A DNA stretch of 64,000 nucleotides from Endothia cerciana (Eukaryota; Ascomycota; Sordariomycetes; Diaporthales; Cryphonectriaceae), in contig JALRMH010000002.1 in assembly GCA_026119935.1 (NCBI GenBank), positions 372,001-436,000 on the forward strand, in the 5' to 3' direction. The translations under genes were made by a program, and so were the position numbers. This document shows positions 10,272-20,008 of the stretch, in pieces; positions within the stretch are counted from its first letter, which is position 1, and each line of letters starts with the position of its first letter. The notes beneath the pieces are model-generated. The model was not told where the DNA came from. It searched no databases and saw nothing but the letters and a program-made list of their open reading frames with translations.

Positions 10272-11324
10272 TCACACTGATCCTTGTATCGCTAGACGTG
10301 CATTTCCATGATAATCAAGCTCGTAAAAGGTTTTTTGGCAGCGACTCTGCCTTGTGATCCGTCGAGAGCGTTGTGGGTTGCAGTTCACCTTGTTCCTCGT
10401 CCGAGCCCGCGTTGCCCGGCGCGATTTCTGGCCAGGGTGCGAATTGAGTATTTGTGTCTCGTTAGGGTTGGTGCCAGGCGACTGTTGCTGAGCGTGTGCC
10501 CGGACTCGAGGTCTGCGTGGTGGTGTCGTTGTTTGTTGGCTGTCAGCCCGATGCTCCTGGCCTGCCGACTTGGCCACAAAGAGAGCACGACTCTGTTCAT
10601 CATAGTCGGAATCCGAGTCGGTTTGAAGGCCGGATGGCGAGGGATCACGGGCATGAAGAGGTTCTTGAACTTTCTCCAAATCGATGCGTCCTGGCGCGCA
10701 TTGTAGAGATGATGCGATCAGGCCATTCTGCATGCGCACTCTCATGCGATGGGCATACTCAGCCCCGAACACGTCCTCAACCTCAGGATCATCCCAATCA
10801 AGGTAGAACATCATAGGTACACAGCCGAACTCGTCTGCATCAGAGTCCTGTACGACTGTGTCCTCGTCAGATGATGCCGGGCTTGGCATTCGGTTTCTGC
10901 GAAATTTGCTGTATGCTTCTCGCGCTCGGCGGATAGACTCTTCGGATCGATAGAACGCGTCACCTATCAACTGTTCCCGCCGCTCACGTCGTCCTTTTTC
11001 TGCGGTATCTTCCTCTGGTGCGGGTGAGATGCTGGGCCATGGCGAGTCCGGAGTGCTTGGCGGACCGTCGACTGGTGTGGTCGGGCCATCTCCTGACCTG
11101 GCCCTCTTGGAAGCACGCGGCGGTACATCATGATGTAGGTTCTCCTCTCCCTCGAAAGCCTCGGAGATCGGTCGTTTGGAGGGCGCGAGAGGGTTTCCTC
11201 GTGATGTGGAAGCGACCGACTCGATAACGGGACTAAGGTTGGGGATCGCACTGTCGTAGACCCTGGCTCTCTTGGGCGGGACTGCGTCGGGGCAGTCCAC
11301 CACGTCTAAGACTCGTTTGGGCAT
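10272..11324 (-). CDS. Unrecognised basic nuclear-like protein, divergent from the pseudokinase gene
   Basis: A single-exon ORF of 350 residues with ATG at 11324. No family recognised. The N-terminus has repeated Lys/Arg motifs (PPKRARV, ASKRARS), Pro/Ser-rich linkers and a Glu/Arg-rich helix around residues 110-145. The middle is acidic with one ordered piece (FGCVPMMFYLDWDDPEVEDVFG). The C-terminal 90 residues are strongly Arg-rich (RRATRARTR, RSRRITRQSR), suggesting nucleic-acid binding. It is transcribed away from the FHA-pseudokinase, with 277 bases between the two ATGs, so the pair may be co-regulated. Function unknown. Confidence 0.65.
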   Translation of the reverse strand: MPKRVLDVVDCPDAVPPKRARVYDSAIPNLSPVIESVASTSRGNPLAPSKRPISEAFEGEENLHHDVPPRASKRARSGDGPTTPVDGPPSTPDSPWPSISPAPEEDTAEKGRRERREQLIGDAFYRSEESIRRAREAYSKFRRNRMPSPASSDEDTVVQDSDADEFGCVPMMFYLDWDDPEVEDVFGAEYAHRMRVRMQNGLIASSLQCAPGRIDLEKVQEPLHARDPSPSGLQTDSDSDYDEQSRALFVAKSAGQEHRADSQQTTTPPRRPRVRAHAQQQSPGTNPNETQILNSHPGQKSRRATRARTRNKVNCNPQRSRRITRQSRCQKTFYELDYHGNARLAIQGSV

Positions 11325-11601
11325 TTTCGCAAGTGGATGTTAGGAGACTCGAAGTTCGAACGGTAGTTATGAGGATTATTGCCAGTCCTTGGTAATGGGC
11401 GCAAGGGGTAGGTGGATGATGATGATCAAGGATCGAATTGCGCAGGGGTGATAGGAGCCCGCAGGAGTGTTAGGAGCCTGGCATTTCAGGCAGCAATGAC
11501 AGGCAGCATGTGACTTCGCGTCAGATGCATTTGACAACAACCTGAAACCAGACGTGAACCGACCTCAAGCCTTTCAATCTTTTTATTGGCAAAACATCGA
11601 T
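11325..11601. promoter_or_regulatory. Shared bidirectional promoter region
   Basis: The 277 bases between two divergent start codons (11324 on minus, 11602 on plus) must hold both promoters. No specific operator is identified. Inferred from layout. Confidence 0.5.
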
Positions 11602-13362
11602 ATGTCCAACTCGTCCAGCGTCCCAGAGCGGTCGGATAACTCGGAACCGCTTGGTCCTTCGCGTCCATCCCCGAAGATAGAGCCCGCTGGAAGCGAGTTG
11701 GGATTCGACTTGCGATTTGGCACCTTCTCGCCTAGCAACGCTGCCGCCATTCACATTCTCGATCTATTACAAGCCTGCTCGCCCATCAACCAAGACGAAC
11801 AAGGAGCTATCAGCGATGCCGAAGCCAGCGACTCCGATATACTCTACGTCCTCTCACTGCCCCAACTGCCCGGCGATTCGAGCGACTCCAGCCACCTCAG
11901 CGCTCCCCGGTTCGGCACATGGCGAATCGGCGCTGGCCCGCCGCCCTTTCTCAGAAAGAAAGAGGTGAACTGTGAAGTCGAATTTCTCCTCTGTCCGCCA
12001 GGCAATACCAGATCATCCAAATTCTGCCGTCAGTTTATCGGCGCCATTCACGCTGTTCTATATCTCCACCCTCAGTCTGGATCCTTAGTCCTCCGCAGCC
12101 TTTGCAAAAAACCTATCGTGTACCGGGGCGGCTTGGGCAAGAGTGGCTCGGGCGACAGCAGCGATCTTGTCGTTCATCGAGATGGCGCTAGCGAATCGTG
12201 TCTGCTCTTTATGCAGCGGAACTATCTTCGATTCGGCGAATACGAGTTTGTTCTCACCTTTCGACATCCCCGAGACTCCGACGAGTTTCGAGCGCGACGC
12301 GACAAAGCTCTCGTGCTTAGTCAAGAAACATATCCCTCACGACACCTGGATCTGGTTCCCAACCCGACACACTTCACACTTGGCAACACGTGGATACACC
12401 GCCGGCTAGTAGAGGGCCCCGTCACATCTCTCTTTTGTGGAGTGCGCCTCCATACAGGCGAGCCCGTCGCTGTAAGGCAGCTGAATTTTACAAAGGAGAC
12501 GCAACGCCGCGTGCTGAATGAGTTGAAGATGATGTCTCGGTTTAGCGGAAACCAGGATGGCATACTAGGTCTGATTGACCAGTGGTGCGAACATGGTATG
12601 TCGCCGCCATGTCGGCTTCACAAGAAGTGGGAGACTTCGAGGGACGATGAACAGATGTTCTACTCCATGCCCCTTGCCGAGTATGACTTTGAGTCATTTC
12701 CCTGGTCTAGTTTGGACCTCGAAAATCGACTAGAATATTTCTACCAGACTCTGGGGGCACTTCGGGAGATACACCAAAGTGGAATCATTCACGGCGCAAT
12801 TCGACCAAGGTCTTTGATGATTATGCTAGATAGTACGAGGTCAGCACTTGCGCCCTCACAGCTTGACAAGCATCATCTGCCGAATAGGGTGGCAATATCC
12901 AACTTTGCCTACGCTGTGGCAAGACCTCATACGTCACGCAAACCCAAGCGGGCCGTCTGGGTTGCACCAGAAGTCTGGGCAAGCACAACGGAAACGCCAT
13001 ATGACAAGAAAGCAGATGTATGGAGCCTGGCCGTCTCCTGGCTTCGGGCGTTTGTGTACCCGCCGGAGCACGCCGAAATAGATCAGCCAGGGTATAGGAG
13101 ACTTCTCAAAACTGTGGACGATATCTACGAGAAGGGAAAGATCACAGAGGCTTTTCGCAACCTGTTACTGCGGATGTTGGCGTGGGATCCGGAACATCGA
13201 CCAGATATTGGAGAAGCTCTAGCTAGCGATGTCTGGGAACCTGTGGAGAGGAGGCAAGCGTCAGAGAGAGAGGCTGTACGGCGGGAGAGGGATGACAGGA
13301 TAAAAGGGCCCGGTGATGGAGTCAAAAGGGTGCGGGTGCTGTCACCCGAGGGGGAGGATTAA
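11602..13362 (+). CDS. FHA-like domain plus protein pseudokinase
   Basis: A single exon from the first ATG (11602) gives 586 residues; the open frame extends upstream without an ATG. Residues of about 110-225 look like a forkhead-associated domain (FLLCPPGN...IGAIHAVLYL...SGSLVLRSL), a phosphothreonine-binding fold, though the usual GR and SxxH residues are weak. Residues of about 265-555 are a kinase fold: VAVRQLNF (beta-3), IIHGAIRPRSLMI (catalytic loop), ISNFAYA (DFG position), WVAPEVW (APE) and KADVWSLAVSWL. Three catalytic positions are changed: the beta-3 Lys is Arg, the HRD Asp is Ala, and the DFG Asp is Asn with Gly to Ala. Catalysis is therefore unlikely, and a scaffold or ligand-sensing role is more plausible. 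The C-terminal tail is basic. Known active FHA kinases (Rad53/Cds1 class) keep these residues. Confidence 0.75.
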   Translation: MSNSSSVPERSDNSEPLGPSRPSPKIEPAGSELGFDLRFGTFSPSNAAAIHILDLLQACSPINQDEQGAISDAEASDSDILYVLSLPQLPGDSSDSSHLSAPRFGTWRIGAGPPPFLRKKEVNCEVEFLLCPPGNTRSSKFCRQFIGAIHAVLYLHPQSGSLVLRSLCKKPIVYRGGLGKSGSGDSSDLVVHRDGASESCLLFMQRNYLRFGEYEFVLTFRHPRDSDEFRARRDKALVLSQETYPSRHLDLVPNPTHFTLGNTWIHRRLVEGPVTSLFCGVRLHTGEPVAVRQLNFTKETQRRVLNELKMMSRFSGNQDGILGLIDQWCEHGMSPPCRLHKKWETSRDDEQMFYSMPLAEYDFESFPWSSLDLENRLEYFYQTLGALREIHQSGIIHGAIRPRSLMIMLDSTRSALAPSQLDKHHLPNRVAISNFAYAVARPHTSRKPKRAVWVAPEVWASTTETPYDKKADVWSLAVSWLRAFVYPPEHAEIDQPGYRRLLKTVDDIYEKGKITEAFRNLLLRMLAWDPEHRPDIGEALASDVWEPVERRQASEREAVRRERDDRIKGPGDGVKRVRVLSPEGED

Positions 13363-13577
13363 GCCTCGACAGTAATTTTGCTTGGAAGTACCTGGTAGAA
13401 GGGTTTCTCCAGATATGTAGTAACCTCAGACTGAGATGCCTACGTGCCACTCCTGCCCATTAACAGTGCGAAAGGCTTGTAAAATCTACAGGGAGTGCAT
13501 GTGTTGAAACTTTATTTTCTCTATTGTGGAAAATCATTTTTAATATATAGCCTATATGACCAGAATGCCCTGCTGAC

Positions 13578-16064
13578 CTATAGAATAATAGGTGTACGAG
13601 GCAATGCTTCTAAATTTTCTGGTAGTATGTTCGTACCTTCTGAAGGAGTCAAAGGAACGGTGACAAAGTTGACAGCATCGTCATCAACCGTTGTATGAGC
13701 CCCATTGTCTCGATTTGGATCAAGGAGGAGAGGCAATGCTCCAGCTTGAGCCTCCCTCATTCTGCGTGAAATGCTTCGCATCCGACCGGGTTCTACAGCC
13801 AGGCTGTTCCGAGTTCTGCTTATTTCTTCGGCCGCTTCTTCCGCCATAATGCTTGGGTTGTGATACAGCAGGGGCGGCCGAGGCCCGTCGTTCACATCAG
13901 GAACTGATTTTGGTACAGGCACGGCAGTAAGTCTTTGGGACGCCCAAGGACCATGTCTCGGGTCAGAGACAGAATTTGGTAATGGCTCAGCACTAAGATG
14001 TTGGGATGCCCGAAGACTTCCTATCTGAGCATTTAAGAGCAGAGCGCCTTCCTTGCCAATGATAGACGCCCCGTCTGACTCTGACCGATGGTCAGAGGCG
14101 GCACGTTCTTCATCTAGAGTCTGGTGCTCGGGGATCTGTGTCTCCTCCGTAGACATTCGACGGAGAGGTGATCGCGGAGTCGAGCGTCCAGGAATGTTGA
14201 ACGAGCGTTGAGTTATGCTCTTCGAACCCACTCTTCCTCGACGTCTGGCAATGGTAGACGCGTTGACCGGTGCTAATTTTCCGATCGTTTGTTTTGGTCC
14301 TTGAATTGCTCGAACTGTTGACCTGAGCCTTTGCGAATGCGAACGCGGTCTCACCGAGATAGTGTCTGGACTTGGTACCAGCGCGGATATTTGAGTGTAT
14401 TCCATTGAGTCAATGGATATCATAGGTTTATAGATATCAATGCAGTAGTCTCTCTTCTCGAAAAAAGCTTCGATGAGGTCCCACTGTATGAATTGGGCCG
14501 ATGGTAACTCTCCATCTGACATCGGGGCCTTTTGAATTAATTGTGGTAGAAACGATGACGTTCGAAGGGCGAGAAGGGTGCGAACGAAGGGTTTGCCTCC
14601 GCGCCAATCTGTCAGAGGCCGACCTAGTTCGAGTTCTGGTCCAGTGGAGAGGGTGCCTTCTGTCCTGTGACCTAGATCGTGTATGCCGTTACGAATCCCC
14701 GTATTAGAGTACCCCAGGATCCGAGCGCGCTTCAGAAGTCGCCAAAGACTGTCTTTATTCACAGAGGAATTCATTGCCTCCCGTCGATTATCTCGTAGAG
14801 GTGTGACTGTTGACAACGTGTGGAACTGGCGCAAAACAGAAACGAATAGCTGTTTGAAGGCTAGATCTGGACAAGCAGGACCCGTGAGTGGACGAAATCT
14901 GCCTTCCTCAACTTCGATCAAGCCAATTGGAGGCCTATGCCATTGAGCTCTGAGCCTTTCCTTTAGTGTTGACCTTCTCCAAGAACTCGTCCGCGGCTCG
15001 TCGATATATGTGTGAAGCACTTTGGCGCCAATAGCCATATACTTCATGTTTTCGTGAAATGTCGCGAGGCTTGGAATAACAACTCGAACGGCAAGAAGTG
15101 ATCTTAGCAGCTTTTCGCGGACTTCACTGTTGACCACATGTCGGAATAGTATTCCATCCGCCATAGCGGAAAGAATAAAGGCCCGGTCAGCGGTGCTTGC
15201 CGACGGCGCTCTGAATTCCAGCAGCCGGACAGTGTCAACGTCGACGAATGGGCGAATAGATGAGTCGGCATCGATGATCGCATTCCAGGTTCGGAAGGTG
15301 TGATGAAGATAGTGGATAATCATATCATCACAATGTGTGGCCAGATTCTTGTCAATGTTACCCAGCTGAAGCCCACCCCGAAGCCCAGGGAAGGTCATGA
15401 CCTTATCCAACACGGCCGTAATCTTGGGACGAGCTAGCAGGTGCTTCAAAGCCCTTGCCTTGCACTCGCTGAGCATGACTCTCCAAGCGCGAACAAGCCT
15501 ATCATCACGACTTTCCTGGTGATATCGTACGCCAAAATATATCTCGCCGTCCGAGTATGGCACCTCGTGAGATATCTTGGGGTTTAGGCGCTGGCCGACT
15601 GACTTGATCATATCTAAAACTATATTAGCGCTTGGCCAGAAAGATATGTGATGCAAAAGTGACTCACCAGAAGCTACGCAATACAGCCTCACTGTCCACC
15701 AAGCTCCCTTTCCCAGAAAAGCTCGAGCAGCTTCAACTCGCCGTCGGCCTTCGCTACACAAGACCCGAAAGTTGCCAGTGGCCATCGGAAACTCGTTGGC
15801 CACTACTGTTTGGAGTAAATCATCACGGGACATATTCAGTGATGATAAAATCGGCTTTAGGGACTCTGTCGTCACGAGTCCAATGAGTTGATTAGCTGGG
15901 CTAGACGGTTCCCATCCGGTTTCTGTAAAAATTCTGAGAAGACGAAGCACATCTTGGCTCTTTTCTAGCCTGGACGGTTCATTCGAACGCAAGGGAAGGA
16001 AATCGAGATTGTCCAAGTCTGTGCGGATGATGCCGACGAGATGATCAGCTGAAGGCACCGCCAT
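13578..16064 (-). CDS. DUF3723 family protein
   Basis: Two exons: 15668-16064 and 13578-15613, with a 54-nt intron that happens to stay open. The product has 810 residues, with ATG at 16064. The DUF3723 signature runs along the N-terminal half: GNFRVLCSEGRRRVEAARAF, then WWTVRLY, then YSDGEIYFGVRYHQE, a basic helix (ARALKHLLARPKITAVLDKV), FPGLRGGLQLGNIDK and CDDMIIHYLHH. The C-terminal 250 residues are Ser/Arg/Pro-rich and probably disordered. The biochemical role of DUF3723 is unknown, but the family is a recurrent Starship accessory gene. It is convergent with the pseudokinase (215 bases between stops) and divergent from the PLP gene (301 bases between starts). No inactivating lesion seen. 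Confidence 0.75.
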   Translation of the reverse strand: MAVPSADHLVGIIRTDLDNLDFLPLRSNEPSRLEKSQDVLRLLRIFTETGWEPSSPANQLIGLVTTESLKPILSSLNMSRDDLLQTVVANEFPMATGNFRVLCSEGRRRVEAARAFLGKGAWWTVRLYCVASGESLLHHISFWPSANIVLDMIKSVGQRLNPKISHEVPYSDGEIYFGVRYHQESRDDRLVRAWRVMLSECKARALKHLLARPKITAVLDKVMTFPGLRGGLQLGNIDKNLATHCDDMIIHYLHHTFRTWNAIIDADSSIRPFVDVDTVRLLEFRAPSASTADRAFILSAMADGILFRHVVNSEVREKLLRSLLAVRVVIPSLATFHENMKYMAIGAKVLHTYIDEPRTSSWRRSTLKERLRAQWHRPPIGLIEVEEGRFRPLTGPACPDLAFKQLFVSVLRQFHTLSTVTPLRDNRREAMNSSVNKDSLWRLLKRARILGYSNTGIRNGIHDLGHRTEGTLSTGPELELGRPLTDWRGGKPFVRTLLALRTSSFLPQLIQKAPMSDGELPSAQFIQWDLIEAFFEKRDYCIDIYKPMISIDSMEYTQISALVPSPDTISVRPRSHSQRLRSTVRAIQGPKQTIGKLAPVNASTIARRRGRVGSKSITQRSFNIPGRSTPRSPLRRMSTEETQIPEHQTLDEERAASDHRSESDGASIIGKEGALLLNAQIGSLRASQHLSAEPLPNSVSDPRHGPWASQRLTAVPVPKSVPDVNDGPRPPLLYHNPSIMAEEAAEEISRTRNSLAVEPGRMRSISRRMREAQAGALPLLLDPNRDNGAHTTVDDDAVNFVTVPLTPSEGTNILPENLEALPRTPIIL

Positions 16065-16365
16065 CGCAAATAGCAAGTAGGTAGCTAGTGCTAGGTCCTG
16101 GTGGGCATTTTCAGGTATTGCGCTCGAGAAATGGACCTTTTGTAAGTTAAATCGTGGGCCTTAACCCCTTTGCTGTGGTACATATTTAACATTCTGAAGT
16201 CTATCTTTAACTTGGTGAACACTGTTAAATATCGTCAAGGGTTAAAAATAATTTGTGTCGTCTCACGCTCAAAAAGCGACCAGGCCCCCAGCTGGCCCAG
16301 CGTAGTTTCAGGTCTTACAACTAAACACCCCTGCAACGCTCTAGCCGCTGCCCGTTCTTGCCAAT
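16065..16365. promoter_or_regulatory. Bidirectional promoter between DUF3723 and PLP genes
   Basis: 301 bases between divergent ATGs. The left half is AT-rich, with runs such as TTAAATCGTGGGCCTTAA. No other element recognised; assignment is by position. Confidence 0.45.
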
Positions 16366-18930
16366 ATGTCGCCAAGGCGGCAGGTCCCGAACTCATCTTC
16401 CTGCTGGTTAGAGCTCCGGTCCAGCGCACCGGGCCTGGAGGGGCCGTACCTGCAGGAATACAATGCTCCATACCAGCAACTCAACCAGATTGGCGACCGT
16501 ATTCCGCACCTTGTCGTCGTTGTGGGTGGCAATATGAAGAGGGAAAGGCTTTCCGCCGAGTTTCCTGCAATGGCGTCCAATGACGAAGCGGTAGGGACCG
16601 TACGTCTTCGTCCTATGGTGGACGGCGGAGTTGTTTTGCTCGCGGACTGCGAGCTTCACTTGCGGCACGAGTTGCCTCGAATCCATGGAGGCCCTTGTCC
16701 CGGCCAGTACACTCTGCACCAGCTACACGGCGCCTTCGTGTCAACTACACTGGCTGCTTATCGGCTGTACTGCGGAACTCTGGCACCCTTCAGCAGAGTC
16801 GTCGTACTCTTCGTTGCTGACTTTTGCGGTCTGACGCAGACACTTGACTTTCTCGTCTTCTGGCTTCGACAAGCCATGCAAGAGCCTTCTGTAGCAACAG
16901 CACGGGTGTTGCTTGTCTTAGAAGCAGACGACCGCCCTGGAATAGGCAATGTCTGGTTTGCTATTTCAACCACACTGCTTAGGCAGCTGCGCATTTGTGA
17001 GCCAACGCAGGCCTACTCTATGGCGGATATCTTGAAGCTCGGCAAACGTTACATCAATCTAGAGCTTCTGTTTAGAGACGAAAATCTTGCTACGAGACTG
17101 AACGCCATATGCAAAGAGAAGAGCTCCGACCCGAGGAGGGCCCTTTCAGCGACGCACACAGCATTTTTGCTTCATGAGGCTGTTTCACACTATGCGAGCG
17201 GAGCTTTGGGCATCTTCAATAACTTGGTTGCGTCGAGACGCAGCAACCCAGTCCCGTTGCAATTGTGCGACCACTTTGTACATCTCATCAAGTATTCAAA
17301 ACAAGCCGGTTTTGATCCAACTATCATTCTGGCTTCAGCTCTGACGCTCGATGCCTACCCTCCAGGGATGCACAGTAAGTACTGTTGCTAGCCTCAAGCC
17401 TTCCAGATGGGATGTCATTAAGTAATATGTGTCCAGACTTCAAACCTGACGAGGTGTTTACCTGCCTATATCATGGCGCCTTCCAAAAATTGGGCGAGAC
17501 ACTACGGGTCTCGAACTTGTGTCGAGATGTTGAACGATTGTTTGTGGGAATTGCTTTACAAAATTTCAGGTCCAAAACACCTTTTGCACAAACCCACCTC
17601 AGCATCCTGCAGAGCATGAGCACTCACCTGTTCCCCCTGCGCAATTTTGGCACGTGTCTGTGCTGCTTTGTTCGAGCCCCTGAGTATACTTTCAGCTGTC
17701 GCCACCGGTTTTGCTCATGCTGTGTGAAGATATACGGGCAAAATCTCAAGTCTTTTCATTACACCTTGAATCGTTGCCTCCTTTGCCGGAACCACAACAG
17801 CAATGAATTTCGAGTCAGACCAGCCACTGCTGGGACCAGGGTACTAGTCCTGGGAGGCTCTACGCCTGAGAATACAGCACAGTTCTTAGAAGATCTCCGA
17901 CATGAGATTGGACTTGTAACAATGCCTTTGGCAGAACATTTCGATGTTATCCTTGGCTTTGACTTTGGTATGGCCCTTGATCCTGAGACCACTCTCTGAT
18001 GCTAACTAAAACAGGCATCTATTTTATTTTGACAATGTTTATGGAAGGGTGGACACTCTCAGAGTGCAGATATCACTTTAAGAGACTAAGACTCCCTAAA
18101 TATGGACGAAAAGGGCACATTAACTTTGGAGAGGGCCTCGATTGGAATTTGAAAAAAAGTGTGGAATATTTCAACGGTATTTCGATACTGTTGACTGCCA
18201 AAAAAGGCTTGTTCTCAAATTCATCTTACCTTAAAGAAGTAAAAACAAGCGACCAGTGAGTACAATCCCTGCCGTTGCCTTTGACAATACCCTACTTACC
18301 TTAAACAACAGACTTGCTTTTAATGCTACCCAAGATAACGGCAATATGACCGTGAGGTATTATGGCGGAACCTACAATCGGCAATCACTGAAGGCGCTCT
18401 CTTGGGAACTCCTATGCTCCGTATTCTACCTGGAGATCAACCGTCGACCAGCGTTTTACAATTCTCCTGAAACATGTTACGCGGTAGTCAAGTGTCGCAT
18501 TGCATCTGAACACGCACTTTTGGACCTGCTAACCAGATTTCGTAATGTGCGCTTAAGGTATCGTGGTGATGAGCTTGACTACACCACTGTTCCTCTTTGC
18601 ACACCCTCTATGTTAGAGGCCTGCAAGCGGGGCTGCTCGTTTAGTCGGAACATCCGTCTAAAGGTCTACTCTCCAGAATCCACATTAAGCGTTCAGCTTC
18701 ATGGTTTACACAGACCTTGGTGTGAGATTAGCAAATGTCCCTACAGGCTCGGGAGTCTAATCAAAGATCAGAAACTAGACTCTGTTTTTGGAAGAAATGA
18801 CCATCAGTTGCCTGTGTCTCAGGGACAGGAATCAAAATGCTATTCCAACAAGCTCGAAGAGGCTGCTATGCAGGAGCTGCAAGACAGTTTAACATCAGTC
18901 ATGGATAACCTAAGCTACAGTAGTCTGTAA
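16366..18930 (+). CDS. Patatin-like (PLP) protein with degenerate NTPase-like N-terminus and RING-like motif; catalytic Ser lost
   Basis: Four exons join in phase: 16366-17374, 17437-17967, 18015-18255 and 18312-18930, giving 799 residues. The layout matches large fungal patatin-like proteins. The N-terminal 330 residues resemble a degenerate GTPase-like domain (VVVVGG where a P-loop would be, LLADCEL). A Cys/His cluster follows (CLCC...CRHRFCSCC...CLLC), RING-like. The patatin domain starts near residue 480: RVLVLGGSTPEN stands for the GGGxRG oxyanion loop, EHFDVILGFDFG for the EHFD..GTSxG elbow, and FMEGWTLSEC is the usual next helix. The GxSxG nucleophile reads G-F-D-F-G and the glycine-rich loop is broken, so hydrolase activity is not expected. 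The splice at the elbow (GACTTTG/GCATC) was checked for phase. PLPs are recurrent Starship accessory genes. It may be a pseudoenzyme or simply decaying, but all frames are open. Confidence 0.75.
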
Positions 18931-19339
18931 TGATATTCATCATCCATAGATGCTATGTACTTCGGATATGTTGAATTGCTGGGTTCTTTATAAATTATAA
19001 TCATCTTTGAAGATCTACACAGGAACTCGCCGGCTTACTAAACCCTTAACTCTGTAACGTGTAGTGACCGTCCCCCCCCCCAAGGGGGGCCCTATAAACC
19101 TAGGAATCAGGCATTGGCTTTCTACGTATATATACGTAGATCTGGTGCGGCCGGAGATGTTCTATAGAGAAATTGTAAAAGAGTTAACCTTGAAAGTTAC
19201 AACTTAGTAGAATACATTGCTATAACATTGAATAACCGAGTTTGCAACTACAACAAAGGGTCAAAATCAGGCATTTATAGAAGCCTTTCCTAGAACAAAG
19301 AGGTCCTTTCAGATTCACTTTTACCGCACAGCTATTCCC
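18931..19339. other. Intergenic with perfect palindrome and C/G inverted run
   Basis: About 0.4 kb. Contains a run of Cs followed by AA and six Gs at about 19071-19089, and a perfect 20-bp palindrome at 19121-19140. No gene. Confidence 0.6.
19121..19140. repeat. Perfect 20-bp palindrome
   Basis: TCTACGTATATATACGTAGA equals its own reverse complement. It lies in the spacer where the PLP gene (+) and the transthyretin-like gene (-) converge. A terminator hairpin or protein-binding site is possible; function unknown. Confidence 0.85.
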
Positions 19340-20008
19340 TCACATGCAGACTCTTTTCTTGGGCGGAGTATCCTCATCATTGTCAATGACTACCAGTTTC
19401 CGTTTGTTTGAGTATGTGTTGAGCAAAAACGGCTGGGCCTCCGTCTGAGAGTCTGAGGTCTCTGAACCAGACAATGACCCTAATGCAGAGTCCGCGAGGG
19501 ACAATGGCGATGGCGACTCGGTGAGGCCAGGCCAGGAGTCCTCGGCCACATTTTCCAAGCCTGTGGCTGCTTTATGTCGTCCGGCCCAGTCGATAGTTGC
19601 AGTATTATCAACTAAGAAGTTGGACAAAGGATTGGAGAGGTGGATGATCTGGTACTTGAGATTGGTTTCGTCGAATTGTAGGATAATATGATGTTGAACA
19701 GTGCCAATCAGATTGAGTTCGGTGGAGATGGCGCCCCAAGGCAAGGCATCCGTTCCGAAGTAATCATCAATGAAGTATGTGATCCGCACATACGGCATTT
19801 CGATTGCATCTGCAATAAGTGGCTGCTGTTCCGCATACCCGGCACTGGCTTCGACTGGACACCAGAACTCGATTTCCCCGTCCATCCCAGTGTAGGAAGT
19901 GAATGTCTTGCACTCCTCTGGTTGATTGTACAAGCACTCAAGGTGGACTTTCATGCCGGAGACACCGCGACCAACAGAGGTGAGAACTTGAGTAGTGATC
20001 GGCGCCAT
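19340..20008 (-). CDS. Transthyretin/HIUase-fold-like domain with Ser-rich tail
   Basis: A single exon of 222 residues with ATG at 20008. The first 125 residues follow the 5-hydroxyisourate hydrolase/transthyretin layout: MAPITTQVLTSVGRGVSGM (family: HVLD...GxPAxG), then TSYTGMDGEIEFW (T..DGR), VRITYFIDDYF (YRLTFDT..YF) and HHIILQFDE (HYHVPLLLSP). The enzyme's catalytic residues are not kept: the first His is Gln and the closing YRGS tetrapeptide is absent, so urate-pathway activity is unlikely. The tail is Ser/Glu-rich and ends in a basic NLS-like run (PPKKRVCM). The assignment rests on pattern only. It may be an unrelated beta-sandwich. Confidence 0.4.
   Translation of the reverse strand: MAPITTQVLTSVGRGVSGMKVHLECLYNQPEECKTFTSYTGMDGEIEFWCPVEASAGYAEQQPLIADAIEMPYVRITYFIDDYFGTDALPWGAISTELNLIGTVQHHIILQFDETNLKYQIIHLSNPLSNFLVDNTATIDWAGRHKAATGLENVAEDSWPGLTESPSPLSLADSALGSLSGSETSDSQTEAQPFLLNTYSNKRKLVVIDNDEDTPPKKRVCM

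Noticed and set aside
10308..10816. Plus-strand frames opposite the Arg-rich protein
   Set aside because: The minus-strand ORF is longer, has an ATG and coherent low-complexity/basic composition.
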